64,000 nt of DNA from Paragyromitra xinjiangensis (lineage: Eukaryota; Ascomycota; Pezizomycetes; Pezizales; Discinaceae). The position numbers were made by a program, and so were the translations under genes. The notes below the pieces were generated by a model. It saw only the letters and a program-made list of their open reading frames with translations. It was not told the DNA's origin and searched no databases. The stretch is taken from assembly GCA_038503065.1 (NCBI GenBank), contig JBCAMK010000013.1, positions 496,001 to 560,000 of the forward strand. The letters are read 5' to 3'. Shown here in pieces: positions 56,654-64,000 of the stretch; within the stretch, counting starts at the first letter, position 1, and each line of letters opens with the position of its first letter.

Positions 56654-57229
56654 TTTGAAGTGGGGTGGGGTGTATTTTTATTGTGTATGTTATTAGGCGT
56701 ATGGTGGGGATATCAATTGAGGTTGTTTGAGGGGTTTCGCATTGGAATTGCGGGTTATTACTCATTCAAGTTTCTATAATGCCTAGGATATGGTTTTCTG
56801 GATCACAGCCCGTCTGGAGTACAAATAAAGGGAGGAAAGGGAAATGTAGGATTTTCCAAAACGAATCGTTCTTGTTCGTAGCTACAGTCACGCGCGTGTC
56901 AACTCCAGGTCAACAAAGAAGTGCATCACCTGCCCCCCAAATCCTAAACCCTGACCTAATCCATTAAACGCCAAACTCGAGGTTCCTACGCATACGCCTT
57001 CATTCTGTGTCAGTAGCACCATTTAACCATAGGGCTCTTAATGAACCCATAAGCATTTTTCGCAATCAAGTCTTGGCAGTTGATGGTGTATTTCTTGCAA
57101 TAGGGTGAGCCGTATTCGGAGAGTAGCGGAGGCATGGGCTTGCCGTGGCCTAAAATGGGTATATTTAGCTGGTGAGAGACAATAGACGTAGCTACTAATA
57201 ATGTACTCTCCTGATCCAGACCCTACAAT
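56654..57229. other. Intergenic 3' flanks
   Basis: No supported gene; a frame at 56779-56967 has no domain. Confidence 0.45.
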
Positions 57230-57553
57230 CTAGAAGAAATAAAGCAAACATACAGCAAAAACCTCAAGAGTAACTTGACTAAGAGACAATAGACAAACTA
57301 GAACAAAAAGAAAACCAAAAATCAAGACTCGGGCAAAACAAATTAGCATATCAAGCAAGAAAGACCGGTGTTGTATTTCCCAACAGCACTCAGGACAATA
57401 GTCAAAGGCATAGGGAGTATGAACGTCGTCATCACTGGAAATAAACTCGCTGATATAGGAATTACAGGAAGGGCAGTCAGGATCGATTTTTACACTCTCG
57501 TCCCATTCTTCAAGAGAATTGAGCTGACAGCTGCAGTTAGTAGGTTGTGACAT
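57230..57553 (-). CDS. Small zinc-ribbon-like membrane protein, hypothetical
   Basis: A single exon of 107 aa with an ATG start. Two CxxC pairs (CPSC at 27-30, CPEC at 53-56) plus C7/C9 look like a zinc ribbon. The last ~35 residues (from ~69) are strongly hydrophobic, a probable membrane anchor. The middle is acidic (SSDDDVHT). I do not recognise a family. The order ribbon then membrane helix to the C-terminus suggests a cytosolic zinc domain tethered to a membrane, but this is inference. It lies 5' to 3' upstream of nothing obvious and next to a transposon relic. Confidence 0.5.
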   Translation of the reverse strand: MSQPTNCSCQLNSLEEWDESVKIDPDCPSCNSYISEFISSDDDVHTPYAFDYCPECCWEIQHRSFLLDMLICFARVLIFGFLFVLVCLLSLSQVTLEVFAVCLLYFF

Positions 57554-57776
57554 CTCTTGGGGGATTTTTTATTGCGCTTTTGGGGCTATGATTATTGGTG
57601 GTTGCTTGGAGATGAATGTCGACTGTTTTCTCGGTGATGGGAAATTCAATGCTTTCGGGAGTAAGGGAGTGCTTTTAAACTTATTTCCTAAAGCCAAATC
57701 CCCGTACTGATCTTCGTCTCAAGTTCAACAACGGTCTCCACATACAGTATGTAGTTATTCAAGTTGGGAACATGTA

Positions 57777-58330
57777 TTATTTCTTAGTTTCTCCCTCATT
57801 AGGTTTCAGATAGGAGGGGTGAACTCCCGAGTCTAGACGCAGTGGCTTGTAGAAAAGATACGTAGGGATTCCCTCGAAGCCCTTTGTTCTATTGGAAGCC
57901 AGCTTCAAACGCCGATGGGAGAATACACCATCGGCAGTACAGATCAGGATGCGGTTATAATCTTCAGAAGTTGTCCAACGAAAACAGGCAGGGCAAATAT
58001 TAGAGCAGAGGAAGGGGAAAAAACTGATGCCAGTGATGTTGAAGACAGCAGATCTCGCCATATCCTTAGCCAAGCCGTTGGCAGCTTGCCATTGTGAGTA
58101 GCAGTTGTAAAAAGGTTTGATGAGAGAAGGGAGGTATACTTTTCGTTTCCACTTAAGGCTAAGCATTAGTGCCTTTGAAAATGAATCCTTGCTGATTGGG
58201 CCTTCTCGTAATTTATCATGGAACAGCTGAAGGAGATCAAGCGAAAAGGCAATTGTGGGACGTACATGTGTAGCTGGAAAATATCCCAAGAGTACCAATT
58301 GCAAGCACGAGCTATTTGTGCAGTCACAAA
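57777..58330 (-). pseudogene. Relic of a KDZ (Kyakuja-Dileera-Zisupton) transposase, CxC-type N-terminal part
   Basis: The frame contains CDCTNSSC just before its usable start, then LQLVLLGYFPATHVRPTIAF, SLDLLQLFHDKLREGPISKD and SFSKALM. This matches the cysteine-cluster region that precedes KDZ transposase domains in fungi (order: Cys pairs, L-x-x-x-G-x-x-P-x-x-x-x-x-P-T-x-A-F, then a helical segment). A later CSNICPACF looks like the next Cys pair. The catalytic domain is absent in this window, and stops interrupt both sides, so this is a fragment. A Ser-rich piece at 58515-58769 on the same strand may be more of it. Confidence 0.6.
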
Positions 58331-59924
58331 GCTTTATCTCAATTCATTACGCGGACGTGAGAGAAATAAAAACATTGGTGTTCTGAAAGAAAAAGAATTC
58401 TGGCCAGGATTAATTTGAACACATTTACAACAAGCTGGCTTTCCAGATAAAAGTGACTCTGCAAGAAATGACCTAGCTTTTTCTCAGTTCCCCGCGACCC
58501 TCTTGTGTGTTTTCTTATTTTGGTGTTGTTTTGCTGTTGTGCCAGCTTGAGGGGTGTCCGCCATCGCTTAAGTGAATACGAAAAAGATCCTCATCTTGAT
58601 TGCTGCTTTGTGTCATAACTCCTCCGCCATTGAGGTGAGAAGGCCCAACAGCACTGGTACACGTACCGTGAGATATAGGGCTCCCCTCGAGCTTGCTTAG
58701 ACTCAAGGTCTCTTCATGCAGTTTTTTTCCAAAAACCTCTGCTCTCTCTTTAATCTGCCTTGCAGACAACCGTATAGGCCCCTGACCCTAACTCTTACAA
58801 CAGTCATAGTTGCCCTGCGGTAAACCTTTTTGGGGCTTAAAAGTTCTGGTTTACGATTGTGCCGTTGGTGGTCGCACTATGGCTGCATACTGTATGTACT
58901 TGGAAGCATGGGTAGCATGATACAAGATACGCATGCCACCATCTTGCACCAAGCGACTTCAACTGCGTACTTCAAATCCTACAAGCGTACGCCAGAAGCT
59001 GACCCTGCCAGTCATGTTGATACTGAGGTTATATCTTTTAGGCTCCCTCTCTACTACATAGCAACTAAGCTTCTAAAAGGTCTTTCGTCCCGCGGCTGAT
59101 TAGCGGAAGCCTATGTCAGTCTTAATACATGTTGGTATTCGCTAAAGAGCCTTTTTTTTATAATTAGCAAACAGAACCCAATACACTCTGTCGCTTATGA
59201 TAAACTTTCAACTAATTTCGCGTAGTAGAAGACAAACCAAGCGGCGGTCAACAAATGCCTCGTTTGGGCGGATGGGCGCGCGCGCAGGCACCCGTTCCCA
59301 GATACGAGATATCTCCCAGGCTGAAGCCTTAGCAAGCGGTATTTTCTGGATGATAGAAAACGTCTCGCGGAAGTAAAACCTCTGGTTACCAAACGAGCCA
59401 CTAGAAATGGCTCTAAAAATCACTCAGACCCGAATAGTAAATACCACGGATAGTAGAGGAAAATATCAGGAAACAAGCATACTACATCGTCATAGTATGT
59501 GCCATTCGGCACCCAAAAGTAGCTACCCATGCATTATATGCAGAAGTCAAAGATGGAATGACTGTAAACGCATCCATGCAGCTATCAGTTAATACTTTCT
59601 AGAGTCTTTTTAAAACTGCCGAACAGATCTTCTAAGCTCTGAGGCAGTTCTAACTTTTTATAGGATAAAAATTAACCCTAAAGTGGGTTGCGATTGGTGC
59701 TTAAGATGGATTGCACCTCCCTATTATTATCCTCTGGTGCGCAGTAACCTATGGTAGGTGGGGATGGGAGCGAGCTTAATCCTTCGATGAATCCAGGACC
59801 TTTTATGAGCGATAGAAATTTCCCTATCCATCTCCATCAGATCGCTCGAATCTAATTCCGCCTTCACGCCTTCATTCCCCCGACCCGACACGGAGATTTA
59901 ATATTTATTTTGGGTATAAAAGCA
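58331..59924. other. Region with no supported gene beside the KDZ relic
   Basis: Short frames (58515-58769, 58830-59099, 59195-59423) have no recognisable domain; some may be transposon debris. Confidence 0.4.
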
Positions 59925-59932
59925 GACCAAAC
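59925..59932 (+). promoter_or_regulatory. TATA box upstream of the amidoligase gene
   Basis: TATAAAAG in the context gggtataaaagcag lies 205 bp before the ATG at 60130. It is one of the best TATA boxes in the window and suggests inducible expression with a long leader. Confidence 0.55.
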
Positions 59933-60129
59933 TCGACGCCAGCAGTAAGTCTTCCCCCGATATCAACCCTATTCACTACAAAACTACAACCACAACTCAT
60001 TTACTGGAAAAAACTGGGCCGGCTTCCAGTGTCAACCATCATCTATCTTACTCACAGACTAGCCAAATCTCTATTCAAAAAAATTCCGATTTAGACTAGG
60101 CCCAAAAACCCTAAACATAAAGGCGTACC

Positions 60130-61026
60130 ATGCTTTCTCCTGAAGATATCACTGTTGGTGTGGAGCTAGAAATGATTTTGCACCACGTAGTGGAAGACAG
60201 TGAGTACGACGACGGGTGTAAACTTGTTGTTGCAGCGTTGGAACCACTAGCAAGGACTCTCAGGGTTGATATAGTGAACACCGCTAGTGATCTAGAAGAG
60301 AGACGTAACATGCGCCAACCTGAGAATCTCGCTTGGCTTAATGAATCTTTTCATGTCCAAGGAGACGAAACAATAGTTTATGACGAAGATTCCGAACAAT
60401 GTGCTGAGGTGGCTACTCCTATATTAGGCTATAGAAACTGGGCAACAGTTATCACTAAAATGTGCAACGCTCTTAAAAAAAGTCAAAATTTCAAACTCCG
60501 TTTCAACGACACTACTGGCCTGCACGTTCATGTTGGTATTAAGGGTGGTTACAATTTGCAACAACTCAAACGCATCTCGAAAGCCGTCATCCTTTTTGAA
60601 CCACTAATGGACCTCCGCCACCCAAACCGCCTATCAGCTCGTTCGAAGAACGAAGACTACTTCCAATCCAATCGCTACAACAGGGTTTTCAAGGATCTAA
60701 CCGATTTACAGTGCATGAGAGTGATAGATGAGGCGACCACTACCGAACAGCTTCTTGAAAGAATCAATTGTAACCCGGTGGCGGGCCACCGACAGAGTTA
60801 TATCAGAGATTACAGATACAATTTTACAAGCAGTTATGGGACTATCGAATTCAGGCAGGCAATTGCGACTGATGACGAAGATCAAATTCTCGACTGGGTC
60901 GGTAGGGCTATCGATTTCGTTACAGCCGCCATCGACCTTTCTACTGATCGAATGTTCGAAGAGTGGGCTAGAGGAGGTGCCGGCCCTAACGTTCTCCGAA
61001 GGTATGGGGTTCCTACTTCGCGGTAG
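60130..61026 (+). CDS. Putative amidoligase (Amidoligase_2 family)
   Basis: A single exon of 298 aa. Amidoligase_2 enzymes are COOH-NH2 ligases related to glutamine synthetase/gamma-glutamyl-cysteine ligase; they are proposed to join amino acids or modify peptides. The motifs appear in order: VGVELEM (9-15, acidic metal/ATP site at the start), a conserved acidic patch with CAEVATPILG (91-100), TGLHVHVG (129-136, the family hallmark), NRYNRVFKDL near 181-190, and SSYGTIEFRQA (234-244). All the acids and histidines expected of an active member are visible. No partner enzyme or transporter is near. The intronless gene, strong TATA box and isolation fit a conditionally used gene; horizontal origin is possible but untested. 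Confidence 0.85.
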   Translation: MLSPEDITVGVELEMILHHVVEDSEYDDGCKLVVAALEPLARTLRVDIVNTASDLEERRNMRQPENLAWLNESFHVQGDETIVYDEDSEQCAEVATPILGYRNWATVITKMCNALKKSQNFKLRFNDTTGLHVHVGIKGGYNLQQLKRISKAVILFEPLMDLRHPNRLSARSKNEDYFQSNRYNRVFKDLTDLQCMRVIDEATTTEQLLERINCNPVAGHRQSYIRDYRYNFTSSYGTIEFRQAIATDDEDQILDWVGRAIDFVTAAIDLSTDRMFEEWARGGAGPNVLRRYGVPTSR

Positions 61027-61499
61027 TATGACTTATAGGCAAGGCCGCTTTCTCGGCAGTGAGGACATAAGATATTTATAGAATAGTTGATTAGATAGCT
61101 AGTTTCGATTATAGGAGGCCAGGTTATGCTTTCCATAAACTAAATAAATATATTTAGAATTTCAGTTCACATGGCAAAAGAACTCCGCCTAATAATAATT
61201 GCGAGTTTAGCCCCTAGGAAAAAATCAATAAACTTCCTATTCAGAATCTAGATTCTGAACCCCAGGTCCTAGAAGTTCATTCCACAGGTCGAGTGACTCT
61301 TCATGAAGTTACGTCAGATTTAGAACCACCCCTCAATTAAAAGCCACAACCCCTTAGAAATACAGATATCCCCCACCTCTCCAGTAAAATACAAAGAAAC
61401 ATGCTCCGTCCAAGCAAAGAATAATACTACTTCAAAACTGCTAAAAGTGACTAGGCCTCGAACAATTCACCTGCAAACCCTCCTTGTACATCCCTACCA
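61027..61499. other. Convergent 3' flanks
   Basis: No gene seen between the amidoligase and the PHD-finger gene. Confidence 0.45.
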
Positions 61500-62639
61500 C
61501 TACAAACCCACATCCTCCACTCCCTCCGCATCCACATCCAAGTCCCCTTCTGCATCATCCTCTATTCCCATCTCCTGCCCTACCCCTCCTCTTATCTCCC
61601 CATTCATGCCCCCATTACCCCCGATCCCCGTCTCGTGGAACCGATGGCTAAAAGCGACTAGGTCGTCATCCACTAGGAAACCATCAACATCTTCAGTCTC
61701 AGGTGGGAGCTTGATTCCTGATCCTGGAGCAATGACTGGAATGCTATCGGTTGTCGCCGGCTGCGACTTGGAGATGTATTCGGGGTTGATCTTGTAAGAG
61801 TGACCTTCTCTCAATAGGCGATTTTTGCGAAGTGCTGATTGGAGGGAACCCTGAGCTTCGGAACGGATGTTGGTAGAATCAAGGGCGGGATAATTACTAG
61901 TAGCTGTTAGCTTATCTGGCCGGCCCTAAGGCCTCTCCATGCCAGGAGAGAGATTAATCCTAAACACATACTTCCCAAGCCACTCGAAAATGGCTTTTGC
62001 TTGACTGCCTTTCTCATCACCAATTGCCGTGATAGCACGGACTATCATATCCTCCCAATTCGGTACACCACCTTGTGGCCCCTCTTCCGAGTCCACCGCG
62101 CCAGCACTATCCCCGTTCACTCCTGGCGCAACGTCCTCATCCCTGTCCTTCGCCACAGCCGCCACATTCGCGCTCTTGATCCCAGCAACGATCTTCTTCG
62201 TCTGCGGATCATACAGTGGTAGATCCGGATGCGTTTTCTCGCAAAAAAACACAAGTTCAACCAGGGAACTCAACGGCAAACTCGCCAGATACGTCCTCTT
62301 TTCGTCATCCGTCAGCCCGAGCCCGCTCAACCCAGTACTCAGCGGTTTCTCCTCCCTCTTCTTCGCACATGATGCGCAGAACCATTCTGCTTCGGCTACG
62401 GCGATGACGAGGTCGTCGATTGGTGGGTCGTGGCATAGCTGGTGGAATGGCGTGTTGCATCCGTCGCAGAACACGATCATATTAGATTGTGGCGAGTGGC
62501 CTCGCTGGCAGATCTTGCAAATACGGGAGTCGTGGATTCGACGGTAGGGGCCACGGCGACGGGAGGGTTGTTTAGCGGCGGGGTTAAAGTGGGCGGGGCG
62601 GTGGACTTTGCGGCCAGATTTGGTCTTGACGCCTTCCAT
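61500..62639 (-). CDS. PHD-finger protein with linker-histone-like C-terminal domain
   Basis: Exons 62639-61972 and 61896-61500 (75-nt intron, GTATGT, GCTAAC, ACTAG) give 354 aa. A basic N-terminus (KTKSGRKVHRPAHFNP) precedes a complete PHD finger: C41, C44, C58, C61, H66, C69, C88, C91 (CKICQRGH, FCDGC, FHQLCH, WFCASC). PHD fingers read histone H3 tails. GLTDDEKRTYLASLPLSSLV follows. Near the splice site (~195-275) MIVRAITAIGDEKGSQAKAI, then NYPALDSTNIRSEAQGSLQS and ALRKNRLLREGHSYKINPEY read like a winged-helix of the linker histone H1/H5 type. The acidic C-terminus is Gly-rich. It is probably a chromatin adaptor; the complex is not known to me. Confidence 0.85.
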
Positions 62640-62943
62640 TGTAAATTCTTCAGATGAGGGGTTCTAAGGAAGTGGTTAGCGCGTCATCCTGAGCATGTAA
62701 AGCTTCCTAAAGAGTAGGTGAGATCTCACATCGCTTTCATCTTTTATGGGTGTACTGCTCGTTTTCCGTCTTCGCGTTGTTCGTCCACCGCCACCCCTGG
62801 CTATCTCAAGCGTCAACATTCACCCCCCACCACCAAAACTTCCATCCAACCTTCTCGCTCACAGAAAAATCACCCACGTACCTCGCGTCTTCGGGCCTCC
62901 CTTTGGCGTCGTTTTCGGCGTTGCAGCCTCCGGCGTCGGGCTC

Positions 62944-63234
62944 TCAATACCCTGTAGAACTCCCGGCGAGCCAGCCGGAGGAACCGGCGGAGGGGCCATC
63001 TGATTCTATCCATCCCATCAGCAATTCCGTAGCCTCCGTTCTCCCCCGAAACCAACTCACCCATTGCTGCGCCACTCCCACCACACCAGCCGTCTCCGGT
63101 GCAAGATTCTGTCGTATCATCATTTCGGTATCCGCCATGCTCGTATCAGCGATCAATTGCTGTTGCTGTTGGGAGGGTATAGGGGGGTCAGGGCGCCGGT
63201 AGGGAGCTGGTGTTGGTATCTGGGGATCGGACAT
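62944..63234 (-). CDS. Small hypothetical protein
   Basis: An ATG-started frame of 96 aa (MSDPQIPTPAPYRRPDPPIP at the start, then a Gln run). The second half, MIRQNLAPETAGVVGVAQQW then VSWFRGR, looks ordered. It lies 304 bp upstream of the PHD gene on the same strand. No family recognised. The frame extends upstream to 63294 without ATG support, and an extra 3' exon is possible because a GTATTG donor overlaps the stop. Moderate to low confidence. Confidence 0.4.
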   Translation of the reverse strand: MSDPQIPTPAPYRRPDPPIPSQQQQQLIADTSMADTEMMIRQNLAPETAGVVGVAQQWVSWFRGRTEATELLMGWIESDGPSAGSSGWLAGSSTGY

Positions 63235-64000
63235 TTCAGTGGACTTTTTGCCGCCTATCAAATATGTTTTTCTGTACCGGTTAGTACTGAACAATCAAAA
63301 AGAGTGCCAAAGGAGTCATAAACGACTAGGACGTACAATATTAGTTGTTCTTGAACAAGCCCGAGAGCTGTTGTGTGAAGCCTCAAAATCCAACAACCCA
63401 ACATTCAGGAGGACGAAAAGGTCGCCGCGCAAGCCGGGTAACAACATGTTTGTTAATTACCCTAACCCTGATATAATTTTGGTCTGCCTAATCATTTCTG
63501 CCATGCTACTGACATATACTAGAATGAGCGAGGATATTAGCTCTGGGAGCTTTCGAGATTATTTTGCGCAATGATTTTTGAGAACCTCTCAAGCTGTCCT
63601 ACCCATATAGTAGCACCTCGCCAACCTATGCATCACCAATTATCACCCCCAAACCTATTAGGCTAGTACACTTAAATCACAATAATTTATCTCCCTGTAG
63701 GATAACCCCATGGGTCTTTTTTTGTCATAGATGCCCTCCCGCCAGCTCTGCTACACATCGGGACCAATTCTTTTGGTAATGGTGGATGCCTTTCACTACC
63801 TATTCCGTATTCCAAAAACCCAGCGCAGTACACCGTTTTTGTTCGCTAGTTTTCCAGAAGTTGGCCATAGCTCCTTCCCCCACCCCCAAAAACCAAGGCA
63901 TCTTGTCAGAAATCAACTCATTACAATTCGCCAGTCCTTTACCCTTCTCAAACCGAGTCCATACTACTGAAGCACAATCCCACAAAAGCCCAAACTAACG
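63235..64000. other. Window end, no supported gene
   Basis: Frames at 63239-63574 and 63731-63998 have no domain, and I see no splice-joined model. The window may cut a gene here. Confidence 0.4.

Noticed and set aside
1..64000. tRNA genes, rRNA, CRISPR arrays, telomere repeats or a secondary-metabolite gene cluster
   Set aside because: I looked for conserved tRNA loop motifs, regularly spaced repeats, TTAGGG arrays and backbone enzymes (PKS, NRPS, terpene cyclases) and found none that hold up; a covariance tRNA search could still find one.

Overview
The window looks like chromosomal DNA of a filamentous ascomycete (Pezizomycotina). The genes carry short GT-AG introns, mostly 50-130 nt and often with CTAAC or CTGAC branch sites. 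Neighbouring genes lie on both strands, and several families are typical of filamentous fungi: a DUF7708-type NACHT-ankyrin receptor, a helical-domain pseudokinase, F-box-ankyrin proteins, a Pal1 protein and a KDZ transposon relic. An early-diverging class such as Pezizomycetes is possible, but I cannot place it from sequence alone. All multi-exon models below were joined by hand from splice signals and reading-frame continuity.

Layout. 0.5-7.3 kb: a fungal membrane protein of unknown function, the protein phosphatase 4 regulatory subunit (PSY4/PPP4R2) and an orphan protein. 8.2-8.6 kb: a short hAT-type element with a perfect 8-bp target duplication. 10.3-11.4 kb: a Pal1-family morphology protein. 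11.4-15.6 kb: gene-poor, with two near-identical intron-like units. 15.7-17.9 kb: a divergent pair, ZIM17/HEP1 and an RGG-rich, probably mitochondrial protein. 18-24 kb: gene-poor, with two foldback elements, a NIF3-like protein and a small conserved fungal protein. 25-30 kb: RTP1/TANGO6 divergent from the mitochondrial ribosome recycling factor.

31-44 kb holds an apparent signalling or self/non-self block. A 574-aa protein with an N-terminal helical domain and a dead kinase domain is divergent from a 1272-aa active kinase-ankyrin protein. NOP53 follows, then a nine-exon NACHT-ankyrin receptor whose P-loop sits on a 25-nt exon. 45-49 kb: PCNA, with an MCB box in its promoter, and a U2SURP/SR140-like splicing factor. 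49.4-54.5 kb: three F-box-ankyrin paralogues in tandem, the first a pseudogene. 55-63 kb: GWT1 (GPI inositol acyltransferase), a small zinc-ribbon membrane protein, a KDZ-type relic, an amidoligase, a PHD-finger plus linker-histone-like protein, and a small orphan.

Housekeeping functions (PP4, mitochondrial chaperone and translation, rRNA processing, replication, splicing, GPI anchors) are interleaved with fast-evolving ankyrin/NLR/kinase genes. The best candidates for something new are the pseudokinase/kinase-ankyrin pair, the intron-like repeats, and the lone amidoligase.
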